From positions 3,026,126 to 3,090,125 of the forward strand of contig NC_044597.1 of NCBI RefSeq assembly GCF_901933205.1: DNA of 64,000 bases, given 5' to 3'. Every line of letters begins with the position of its first letter. The stretch's first letter is position 1. Below are positions 24,401 to 32,991 of this stretch, in pieces. Below the pieces are notes generated by a model. It saw only the letters and a program-made list of their open reading frames with translations. It searched no databases and had not been told where the DNA came from. The DNA is from Camarhynchus parvulus (Eukaryota > Chordata > Aves > Passeriformes > Thraupidae). A program made the position numbers and the translations under genes.

Positions 24401-26712
24401 AGCTCTGAGGGACAGGAGCACAAATCTGGAGCTTGACTGAATAGCAGGGCCCCACCCCCGAATTTATTACTTTTCGTCCTTATGGTGCTGAGGAGATTTG
24501 GGTGGCTCTCTGTGGCCTCTCCTGCCTACCTGGATCTGGCACTGCCTCTTGATGGTGTATTTATAGCATCATTTGGGTTGGAAAAGACCTCCAAAATCAT
24601 TGTCTTGCCTGCAGGGTAAGTGGTGGAGATGGGGCTGTAAAATCACCAGGATCTGGGGTTTTTTTAAACTCAGTACATAGTTTGGTTCTGCTGGATCAAT
24701 CCCTTCTCCCTCCTTCTGATGTTCCTGTGAAGGACACCTTGGCCACCTGTGTTTCTTTCCACAGTTACATGGACACAGAGCAATATGAAGATGCTGTAAG
24801 AGACTATGAGAAGGTTTATCAGACAGAGAAAACAAAAGGTGAGCACAAAGGCACTCTGTGTGTGTGCACAAATTTCCCTGAACTGGCATTATTTTTGTTG
24901 TTCCTTTTTTCCACCACAATATGCTGTGATTTGCAGCCTAATACCCCAGCAGGACAATTTGGAGAAGCCCTCAGAAGCACTGGAAATCTCTGGTGTGGTT
25001 TCTCTCCCAGCTCTGAATGCTGAGGTGATAATTCACCTTGTGTCTGGGTTCAGAATGTCTGGTTTTGCTTCTTGTCTTGACTGTCCCCTTGTTTTTTGAA
25101 TGTCCTGAAGTGCAAGGGATGGAGTAACTCCTCCCCTCTGTTGTGCTCCTTTCCAGAACACAAGCAGCTCCTAAAGAATGCACAGGTGGAACTGAAAAAG
25201 AGCAAAAGGAAAGACTACTACAAAATCCTGGGGGTGAACAAAAACGCCTCTGAAGATGAGATCAAGAAGGCTTACAGGAAAAGAGCACTAATGCATCATC
25301 CAGGTACCTCCTGCAGCCCTTGTGTGCCCTGTGCAGCCAGCACTGAGGCAGAAATGTGTGTGGAAGAGGGAATTCCTGGGAAAGAGCAGCTCTGACCCCA
25401 CAGATCTGGAGCAGGAGTTCGGGAGTGTTTAACATTATCCATTTGCACTGAAAATGAAACATTAACATTGGGAGCATTGAACTGAAAATGAAACAATATT
25501 TGGAGTGTTTAACATTATCCATTTGCACTGAAAATGAAACACTGACATTGGGAGTGTTTAACATTATGCATTTGCACTGAAAATGAAACATTAACATTGG
25601 GAGTGTTTAACATTATGCATTTGCACTGAAAATGAAACATTGACATTGGGAGTGTTTAACATTATGCATTTGCACTAAAAATGAAAAGTTTTTTCCTGCT
25701 TGTTTGTGCATCCCCAGACAGACACTGTGGAGCAAGTGCAGAGGTACAGAAGGAAGAAGAGAAGAAATTTAAGGAGGTTGGTGAAGCCTTTACCATCCTG
25801 TCAGATCCCAAGAAGAAGGCTCGCTATGACAATGGGCAGGACTTGGAAGAGGATGGATTAAACATGGAAGGTCAGTGCTCTTTACACCACTCTGCCATGG
25901 CAGCCTTTAACCCTTTAGAGTCTGCCTTACCCCTAAAGCAAGTCTGTTGTTGGGAATGGTTCCATGAATTGACTTGGTTTAGTCCTTGACAAAAAGTTGG
26001 GATGAACTGAGTGGTTCTAGCTAGGAGCAGCCTGGGACACTACTGGGTGTTGGCTCAGCTGGTGGGCAGAAATCTGTCACAGGATATGGTAAATAGTGTC
26101 ATTGTGAGTCCCTAAATGCTGCTTCTGCAGATCCTTAGGCTGCCCTGTGGCTGGTTCTCTCTGCTTTACCTGTTTGTGGTCACTGCATGGCCCTGGAGCC
26201 AGCCCTGAGTCCCCTTCTGAGACACTCTCAGTGAGCTGACAGCTCCTGAACTGAGGGAATGTGATGGTTGTTTAGCTGTGCAACTCATGAATTCCTTCTC
26301 TTCCCTGTAGAATTTGATGCAAATAACATCTTCAAGGCCTTCTTCAGCGGGCCAGGGGGCTTCAGCTTTGAAGGTAGGTGAGATGTTCTCCTCCCAGCCG
26401 TGGAATTGTGAGTGCACAGAGCCCCTGGCAGGGCAGCTGGGGCTCCCAGTGGATGTGCTGCTTGAGGAGAGCATTTGGCTGTTGCACAAATCTCTTTCCA
26501 AGTTCTGCCTGCACAGTGTCAGCTGGTTCTGCTTCTTCTGGGTCCAAAGCCCCAAACTTGGGGACTCCTCATTCTGGAGCTGTGTGTGGCCTTGGCCATC
26601 CATGTGCTGCTTAGGTTTGCACTAAACCAATTTGGATTTGAAAAATCCTGATTATTTTCCATTTTCTTTTTCAGCTTCTGGGCCTGGAAATTTCTTTTTC
26701 CAGTTTGGCTAA
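9488..26712 (+). CDS. DNAJC7: DNAJC7 (TPR2), TPR-containing J-domain co-chaperone
   Basis: Fourteen coding exons give 499 residues (human 494): 9488-9579, 17189-17277, 17521-17645, 17732-17845, 18165-18239, 19983-20101, 21682-21835, 23107-23271, 24274-24365, 24765-24838, 25157-25303, 25718-25870, 26311-26373, 26675-26712 (TAA). The start [13 protein letters not shown] matches the human start except for a few extra Ala/Glu residues. Exons 2-10 encode tandem TPR motifs (for example [16 protein letters not shown] and [16 protein letters not shown]), which bind the C-termini of HSP70 and HSP90. Exons 11-12 encode the J domain ([18 protein letters not shown]) with its HPD triad, which stimulates HSP70 ATPase. 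The tail is a Gly/Phe-rich segment ending NFFFQFG. In mammals it recycles clients from HSP90 to HSP70 in the cytosol and retains nuclear receptors such as CAR. Intron 1 is 7.6 kb; introns 6-9 are full of LTRs and local duplications. Confidence 0.97.
10592..10885. repeat. 42-bp minisatellite, seven copies, in DNAJC7 intron 1
   Basis: Seven near-identical 42-bp units beginning CCTGTGGGGCTGGGACACAC run without spacers, differing at only a few positions. As 42 is a multiple of three, the array stays open in several frames on both strands and yields false repetitive proteins. It is intronic, between DNAJC7 exons 1 and 2. Confidence 0.92.
13424..13516. repeat. AT-rich degenerate repeat in DNAJC7 intron 1
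   Basis: Overlapping variants of ATATATTCCTATATATGTAA recur four or five times. It is a local AT-rich low-complexity expansion in otherwise mixed intron sequence. Confidence 0.6.
14455..14660 (+). mobile_element. CR1 LINE 3' fragment
   Basis: Contains the CR1-typical run of GGTTCAGCTTGGACATCAGG, AATTTCTTCTCAGAAAGGGT and CCCATCCCTGGAGATGTTCA, ending in AGCCCAAATGATTC. It lies in DNAJC7 intron 1, sense orientation. Confidence 0.75.
15209..15264. repeat. Short direct duplication in DNAJC7 intron 1
   Basis: A segment of about 30 bp containing GGTGATTTGCTTTCACCATC occurs twice back to back. Confidence 0.8.
19519..19625. repeat. Direct duplication of about 50 bp in DNAJC7 intron 5
   Basis: The motif CAACCTTTGAAAAAGGTATG and its following sequence appear twice with small changes (second copy CAACCTTTGGAAAAGGTATG). 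Just downstream, TTCCAATGCAAT is also repeated. It lies 100 bp before the displaced exon 9 copy. Confidence 0.75.
19717..19862 (+). repeat. Displaced copy of DNAJC7 intron 8 end and exon 9 start
   Basis: This segment of about 145 bp closely matches 24151-24300, the end of DNAJC7 intron 8 plus the first bases of exon 9. It includes the acceptor TTGTAG and CTTAGGAAACT. The copy has a cryptic acceptor at 19837-19839 and a fragment that would read [10 protein letters not shown], but it lacks the rest of exon 9 and has no good donor. It lies inside intron 5, 120 bp before exon 6. I read it as a non-functional duplicate. Confidence 0.8.
20202..20584 (-). mobile_element. Solo LTR, minus orientation, with target-site duplication
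   Basis: Element of 383 bp with TGT/ACA-type ends, in reverse orientation in DNAJC7 intron 6. The flanks carry the same CTTAGTG (20195-20201 and 20585-20591), so the duplication is intact. It belongs to the same subgroup as the LTRs at 38999 and 47427 (shared GGTGCATCTTTGATTGGTCT, here in reverse). No internal retroviral coding sequence is present. Confidence 0.85.
20640..21070 (+). mobile_element. Possible second LTR, ends uncertain
   Basis: This stretch has a TATAAA-like box in two places (near 20786 and 20945) and AATAAAATAAATTAAA-type signals near 20980, an arrangement resembling an LTR. Its termini and target-site duplication could not be fixed. It could instead be plain intron. Confidence 0.4.
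21207..21593 (+). mobile_element. Solo LTR in DNAJC7 intron 6
   Basis: Begins TGTCACTGTCATATTTTCTG and ends AAAATACCACA, matching the LTRs at 22120, 41444 and 42794 along the full length, including the CTTTAGTATAGTTTTAGTAT block before its polyadenylation region. No clear target-site duplication remains. It ends 88 bases before exon 7. Confidence 0.85.
22120..22536 (+). mobile_element. Solo LTR in DNAJC7 intron 7 with 6-bp target-site duplication
   Basis: Begins TGTCACTGTCATATTTTCTG and ends AATACCACA. It is flanked on both sides by ATTGGC (22114-22119 and 22537-22542). Same family as 21207 and 41444. Solo LTR; no gag, pol or env sequence is near. Confidence 0.9.
24558..24598 (-). mobile_element. 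Short CR1 3' end fragment
   Basis: The TTTGGGTTGGAAAAGACCTC signature of a CR1 3' end in antisense, about 40 bases, directly before the displaced exon 7 junction copy. Confidence 0.6.
24599..24716 (+). repeat. Displaced copy of DNAJC7 exon 7/intron 7 junction
   Basis: The sequence TGTCTTGCCTGCAGGGTAAG and the 90 bases after it match the end of exon 7 and start of intron 7 at 21820-21940. A third copy of the intron part, without exon bases, is at about 22010-22105. The copy sits in intron 9, next to a CR1 fragment, and supplies an orphan donor site about 150 bases before the exon 10 acceptor. Confidence 0.8.
25422..25686. repeat. 49-bp tandem repeat in DNAJC7 intron 11
   Basis: AT-rich units of 49 bp beginning GGAGTGTTTAACATTATC follow one another: copies at 25422, 25502, 25551 and 25600, a partial copy at 25649 to 25686, and a degraded piece at 25471-25501. 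The array ends about 30 bases before the acceptor of DNAJC7 exon 12 at 25718. Confidence 0.9.
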
Positions 26713-26975
26713 GAAGCAAACAAACACAAATCAAACCACACATACCTGATCTGCTTCTTTTAACCTCGAGTACGGACAGCCCCAGACTCCTCCTCCATCA
26801 CGTCTCGTTGTCCTTTAGAGCAGTTTCATTTCTGGGTTGGAGCCTCTGTTTGTGTGTTGTGTGTGTGAAGAGGAAACCAGCTCGGGAGGGGAAGGCTTGT
26901 GAATTTTGTTTTACTGTTAACTTTATTAAAAAAAAAATTTGAAAAAAATAAAGCTTTGAATCTTTTGGTCCCTCC
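26713..26975 (+). other. DNAJC7: DNAJC7 3' untranslated region (proximal end)
   Basis: After the TAA the sequence runs to an A-rich segment with AATAAA at 26947-26952, followed by T/G-rich sequence. This gives a short 3'UTR of about 260 bases. A second strong plus-strand signal at 31283 could mark a distal end of the same transcript, described separately. Confidence 0.65.
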
Positions 26976-28000
26976 ATGCTGGCCCGTGCTTTCAGCTGCT
27001 TCTGCCCCTCAACACAGAGGATTTCCTGGAATCTTCCCAGAATCTCCACATGTGTGAGGGAGAAAGAATTCCTGGTTTGTTTCTGGTTGCTTCCAAAGCA
27101 GCATGTCCAGGGTTTGGAGTAACTTGTAAGTTATCTTAATCTTTTGGAAATACTGCCAAGGCTCAATCCAGTTTTGTACAATCCCATTTCACCTGCAAGC
27201 CTGGCTTCTTGGCTCTTTTTATTTCTTTTTTTTTCCCATGGTTCCCCCAGCAAGGCCCACTTGGGCATTAAACTTCTGTGATAACCTGTGAGCTTACAAT
27301 TCTGTATCAGAGAAATGCTGCTTGGAGTTCAAAGGGCAGCTTATGTGAGAATTCCCTGTGATGCAGCTGGAATTAAGGGCTTTGTGTTCCCAAGATTGTC
27401 CTGTTTAAGGGAATATTGAATTTGCTCTGGGCTGAATTCCTTCACTGTACTTTTTTAAATTAATCCACTTGAATATTTTATATTTGTGCTAAACTTGATT
27501 TTTGTTGAGCTTGATGTGTGATTTCCTGTTACTGATCCATGACATGGGTGAGTCTTTCAATGCGAAGTGAATTCCAGGCAGGGATGGTGGGTGCTTGGGG
27601 ATGTGCAGTGTCTGGTTAACCTGGCTGAGTGGTTTTCCTCTGGCAGTGATTTACTCCTCCAAAGCAGCAAGAAAATGCAAAGTCCAGCTCTGAGCTGGCA
27701 GTCTGTGCTTTTCTCTTGTGCAGTGTCAGGACAGGAGCTGGAGGGATGGATGAGCTTCTGGCCTGGAGCTGTGTCCTGCTGGGGTTGGTGTGGGGCACTG
27801 CCTGTTAGCAGTTTGATTTTTCACCTAAAAGGTGATTTTACAGCAAAGTCTCAGCTGGGAGAGAACTCTGCTTGTGGAATTGCCCCCCTTTTCTGGACAG
27901 CATGGCCCAGGTGCCTGTGTGAGCTCCTGTCTGGTGGGTTCTGGAGCTTGGTGCTGTCAGGCCCAGTCCCAGGGGGTTGTGCTCAGCCTGGGGTGTTGGG

Positions 28001-28091
28001 GAGCAGTGGGGCTGTGGCTGGGGGTCCTGAGGGGCAGTGGGGCTGTGGCTGGGGGTCCTGAGGGGCAGAGGGGCTGTGGCTGGGGGTCCTG
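28001..28091. repeat. 31-bp tandem repeat, three copies
   Basis: Three units of about 31 bp (core GGGGCTGTGGCTGGGGGTCC) at 28001-28030, 28031-28061 and 28062-28091, in the DNAJC7-CNP interval. Confidence 0.85.
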
Positions 28092-29042
28092 GGCTGACCC
28101 TGCCAGTGTGGGGCTGTTGGAGGCTGCAGTTTGCTCAGAGGATGGGTGTTTGTGCATGCTGGGCTGTGCTGAGAGAACCTCCCAGTGACTCTTTGCTTTC
28201 CCACAGCAGAACAAACCCTGCAGGGAGCTCATTGCACCAGGTGATCACTGGGAACGGCACCTCTTTGTCTTCCTCCCTGCCTCCCGAGGGCTGGGTGTGC
28301 CCTCCAGCAGGACAGGGACTGTGAGTTCCATGGTGTCTTGACAATCTGCTTAAATAGAGGGAAAATTTAAGGGCTTAAATTTCAGCACTGCAGAATTGAA
28401 TATTTTACAGCTCGTTTGAAACTCAGCTTTCTAAGTGAACCAGTGCTGAGTAATACTTTCAAAACCTGACTCTCCCACGTTTGTTCAAGTCCTTCACACC
28501 AGTGTGAGGGATGAGGGATGGACCCACCCAGGTGCACCAAGAGCAGCTGGGTCCTGGCACTTTTCAGGCTCTGAAATGGTGAAAAAACGTGGGGAACTGA
28601 AATACTGGTCTATGCACACTGATGCTTCCTTCCCCAGCTTTCCTGGCACTGTAATCTGAGTTTACAAGAGTTTAGTGGCATTTGGTTCCATGACATCTGG
28701 TCCTGTGTGTGTGTGTGTTGATGTCACTGTGCAGTTTGGGCTGTTCTCAGTCTCTCATTGCTGAGCAGAGCCATGTTTGTGTCTGTCAGTGAGTTTATTC
28801 TCATTTTCCCCTGCCCCAGGGAAGTGTGAGCAGCTTCCTTCCTCCCTTCCTTCTCTCCAAGCCGACTGAGCCCTTTCCTTGGAGCACAGGAGTGGAATGG
28901 CTCTGCTTCTGGGAGAGAAAATGTATACAGCAGCTATTTATAACCTGTACATGAATGCATGATTTAATGTAGTTAAATATTCATGTGGTGAGTGCCAAGA
29001 CTTTCTACAGCACGTTGTTACGTGAATCAAGGTGAAGGCAAA

Positions 29043-29170
29043 TGCACAGAACCATGGAATGGATTGGGCTTGAAGGCCTTTAAAAGCTGTCAGGTCCAAC
29101 CCCTGCCATGGGCAGGGACACTTTCCACTGGCCCAGAGTGCCCCAGGTCCTGTGCAGTCCCTGTCCCCCC
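29043..29170 (-). mobile_element. CR1 fragment, antisense
   Basis: Starts with the antisense CR1 end (ACCATGGAATGGATTGGGCT) and continues with GTCCAACCCCTGCCATGGGC. The right-hand limit is not sharp. Confidence 0.65.
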
Positions 29171-29920
29171 TGGCACAGAGCAGGGCTTGGTGGCACCTGG
29201 CACCTCAGGGCAGCAGCAGTGTCCAGTGGCACTGTGACCTCCACCATGTCCCAGCACGGCTTGGGGGGACAAAACTCTGCATTTTCCAAAAAAGGGGCTC
29301 AGCTGTGCATTGCTTGGAGTGTTGCCTCCACACGTGGTGGTTCCAGCACATTGTCCATGGGTTGTGCTTGGGTGTAGCTGCAGGAAGCTGAGTGCCAGGG
29401 CTCCAGCTACCTGCAGCCCTGTCACACGTCCTGGGGCCACCAGCCCCACAGAGCCACCAGCCCCAGGGATTTGCCACAGAAACCACAAATGAGCATCTTC
29501 AGGTGATGCTGTCCCAGAAGGACAGAGCACACAGAGGTGCAGGAGGTGGTGGTGTGGTGGCATGGACACTCTTTGGTGTGACTGTCAGCCTGGCAATTCC
29601 TGCCAGGGCTCTCCAAGCGGGAATGGCTGGTGCTGTGAGAGCTGCTGCTCTCAAGAAAGGCCTGGAAAGGGCAGAGCTGCTGTGGCTGAGAGCCAGACCA
29701 GGCTGGGGGTGTTTTCCAGCAGCTGAGTTGGGAGTGGATGCTCTGAACAGCTCGAGAGCTTCTCTGGGGAAGTTGTGAAGAGAAGTGTGTGAGTGTGGCT
29801 GTGGGCAGAGCTGGCATGTGAGGGCTCTGCTGTAGGACTGCAGCTTTGGCAGGGAGATCAGGAATTGTGTGGCTGTTGGGCTTTGCCTTGGATGTGGTTT
29901 TGTCTGGCCATGCTGAGAGA

Positions 29921-29965
29921 ATCATGGAATAGTTTGGGTTGGAAAGCTGTGAAGTCCATTCAGGA
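29921..29965 (-). mobile_element. CR1 3' end fragment, antisense
   Basis: ATCATGGAATAGTTTGGGTT followed by GGAAAGCTGTGAAG, a decayed antisense CR1 terminus of about 45 bases. Confidence 0.55.
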
Positions 29966-31282
29966 GGTTCTGGCCACCTTCTTAGGGTTCCTCATTGCTC
30001 TGCACAGAAATGTACCTGATTTGGTTTTGATCCTGGGAGTGCTCAGTGAGCAGGATCCCCAGTGCTGCTGGCTGTTTTAAATGCAGAAATGCAAGTTGGA
30101 AAACGGGAGGAAAACAAATTGTTCAGGTACCAAGAGTATTTTCCATGGAATAGAATGGCCCCTCCACTCTCTGTACCTGCTGAGATACAGAGTGGGCACT
30201 GCTGTGGTGTGTCTGAGATGGAGGCTGGGGCCAGTCCCTGTCCAGCCACACTGGCCCTGGGCCTGCAGCCATCCCACAGCCCCAGGGTTGGGCCATGTGC
30301 TGCTTTGCCATTTCCAAATGACCTCCTCAGTTTCAGTAATAATTCCAGATACTCTCTTATTTCTAATGGATGGTTTTCATCCTGTTTAAATTCGTGCCTT
30401 GTCCTTTCCCCTCCTCTTCCCCAGGGAACAGGACAACTGTGTGCTGCACCCAGCCGTGTCCCTGGAGCAGTGCTGGTCCCTGGGCAGCTGTGGCAGGGCT
30501 GTGGCAGGGGTGGGTGGCAATAGCTGGTGGCTGTCCCTGCCCTTGGCTCTGTGGGGCCATTCTGGGTCCCTGCATGACTGTGGGAGCTGATGTGAAACGC
30601 TTTGGCCTTCCTGGCCCACTCCCAGCATCATGGGTGGGGTTATCCCTTCTTGGAGCAGTGCTGGGCATTTCCCCTCACCCACATCTGAGCTTGGAGGGAC
30701 AGCTCTGCTCTGTTGCTGGAGCTGGGACACTGCACCCGAGCTGGAGGATCCGTGGGGAGCCCAGCCCTGCTGCCATCCCAGCCCCATCCCCAGCGTCCCC
30801 TAATGGCTCCTGTGAACAGAGTGTGGTGTGAGGCAGCATCCCAGGGGCCAGGGGGAGCACCCAGAGCCCCACAGTGCACGTGGGTCACAAGTGTGGAACA
30901 GCCAGGACAAATCCAGGCACCGATGCGGAGCCACTCGGAGAGGAGCTCGTCCCTGCGCTGCCGTATTTATCTGAACTGGAATTCGGAATGTTTACCTCAG
31001 TGTACATAGCTCAACCTTTCCCTGGGAGGAAAGGGGAATTGCATGGAGCAATTGCTGTCCCATTGCTTTGCCAAACTCCTCATCCTCTCCCAGCCAGGCT
31101 CCGCATCGGTACCAGCTGTCCCTCTTGGACCTTTCTAGGATGTGAATGGTAAAAAATGTGAATATTTGTTGTTTACTTCCTTAGCAGAACTCCTGATGCC
31201 GTGTTTGTATGGGAAATCAGCCTGAGCAGACCCATATGCAATCGGTTTTACTTTATTATAAACTGTATATGATGTACAAACT

Positions 31283-31310
31283 AATAAAAACTCAAACGAC
31301 GACAATGTCA
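31283..31310 (+). terminator. Plus-strand polyadenylation site of unassigned transcript
   Basis: AATAAA at 31283-31288 is followed within 25 bases by a GT-rich stretch (TGTCACTGTTGTTCTTG), the usual layout of a cleavage site with its downstream element. Upstream is AT-rich sequence. A minus-strand AATAAA (TTTATT on plus) lies at 31252-31257, so the module could serve either direction. Confidence 0.45.
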
Positions 31311-31944
31311 CTGTTGTTCTTGAACAGGCAGATGAAGGAGATATTCCAGCTGTGTATGCTGGTGCTGGAGTGATCTGGGCACTGGGGGTGTGGGCTCAGC
31401 CAGCCCCTGAGCAGGTGCTGGCAAATCCTTGTAGAGCTTTGGTGGAACAAATCCTTGAGGTTCTGTCAGCTGAGCGTTGGGCACTTGGCTGCTGCCAGTG
31501 TGGAAGGTTGGAGGGATTTCCCCATGAAGGGTCACAGGTGCTCTGGGTGGGTTTATAGCTCACTGTTTTATGGTATAATGAGAATTTATTCATATCCTTT
31601 GCTTCTGATCAGCAGGAAGTATTTTGCTTTCACGGCAGAGTGTTTGGTACCAGAGAAGCACCAAAGCTCTCCCTGCTTTTGGCCTCAACAGTCAGAGAGA
31701 AATGCTCCTTGCCCCAGCACCACTGGACTCAGGGTGAGCTGTGCCCAGCCCCAGCCCAGGCCTCAAACACAGTCAGTATTTACAGTGTTAGTTGGGTTAA
31801 TGTCACTCTGCTGCTCCCCAGAGCCTGAGCCAGAGCAGGAGGTCGAGCTGGGACCTTCCCTGGGGCTGTTAGTGGAGCTTTGTGTTAAACAATGCCCAGG
31901 AGCCACTGCCCTGCTGGGCCAGGGCCTGCCAGAGCACAAACCCA

Positions 31945-32991
31945 AGTTTCAATAAAACAGATTTAATGACACAAGTGCTGGGTCAGTAACTTCCAGCTGG
32001 GGTTTAGGTTCGAGCAGACATGAGTTACAAGGTTACAGTGCCTCCACTTCCTACACTACGGGGTTACTCCAGCCTAACTCTTAACATTCAAGTGCATTAG
32101 AGGAAGGGAGTAAAATCTTGCATGAAGTCCAGTTGTGTACTTCAGACATGATTTTAGTTTCTATCAAATAAGATGGAAAAGATGTTAGTTCATCTCTTCC
32201 ACTTCCTGCCAAGGCAGGATTGTTCCCTACAGGACATGGGATGGTGCTTGGTCCAGCCCAGGTGGGGGGAAGTGGCTGGAGCTGCTTTGCAGGAATTGGC
32301 TCCCTGTCCTGGTGTTTCATTTGATTTCCCCAAAGTTGGTGTCTTTAAGGCATCACGTGGCACAGTGCCCTCCTCCTGGCTGTCCCCAGAGCATCTCTGC
32401 TGTGAGGGACAGGAGCTGGGATGGAGCCCACTGGGGGCAGCTGTGATTAGGGCTGCCAGGACCTGCTGCCCTCAGCAAGGTCTGTCCTTAGGGGCCAAAC
32501 CCTTGGTAAGGACAGGACTCCTGACAGGAGTGACCCATGCCTGGGTCTCACTAGTTCTGACCCTGTAATCAGCTGCCAGAATGGCCAATGTCAGCTCCTG
32601 GATGTGGGAGGGGAGGGACATCCTGCAGTTCCCTTGGCTTCAGACCAGTGACTGCCAGGCTTTGGTCAGTGCCAACAGGTAAAGATCGAACGATTGTGGT
32701 TCAGAGGGAAGCAATAAAAGCCCCAGAGCTGATCTTTCTCCAAGGAAGAAAACAAGCAGGACACCCCAGCAGGTTCCCTCCAAAACTCACATTAAAATCC
32801 ATGACAGTTCCAGTCAGGAGTTGCTTGTTTTCTTCCTTTTCTGAGGCCGATAACTCCCCAGAGGCTTCACGCTGGGGTGGGCAGGAGAGTTGACTTTAGT
32901 AAAGGTAGAAATTATTTCTCTTTACACTTTTAAGGTTACAGGAGTTACTTGCCTTTTAAAAACAAACCGAGGAGCTGCCCTGCCCGTGCTC
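31945..32991 (-). other. CNP: CNP 3' untranslated region
   Basis: Below the CNP stop no coding exon is seen. The most plausible end is an ATTAAA on the minus strand at 31962-31967 (TTTAAT on plus), followed on the minus strand by T-rich sequence. That gives a 3'UTR of about 1 kb. A further minus-strand AATAAA is at 31252-31257 and could give a longer form. Confidence 0.5.

Larger units (their letters stand above)
26976..31944. other. DNAJC7-CNP intergenic interval
   Basis: The five kilobases between the convergent genes DNAJC7 and CNP show no exon with coding character on either strand. The interval holds a 31-bp tandem repeat (28001-28091), two antisense CR1 fragments (about 29043-29170 and 29921-29965), a short GT run near 28706, and a plus-strand polyadenylation site at 31283-31288. 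The last 350 bases before that signal are A/T-rich and resemble a 3'UTR. Any transcript here would be a distal DNAJC7 3'UTR or a non-coding RNA. Confidence 0.6.
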
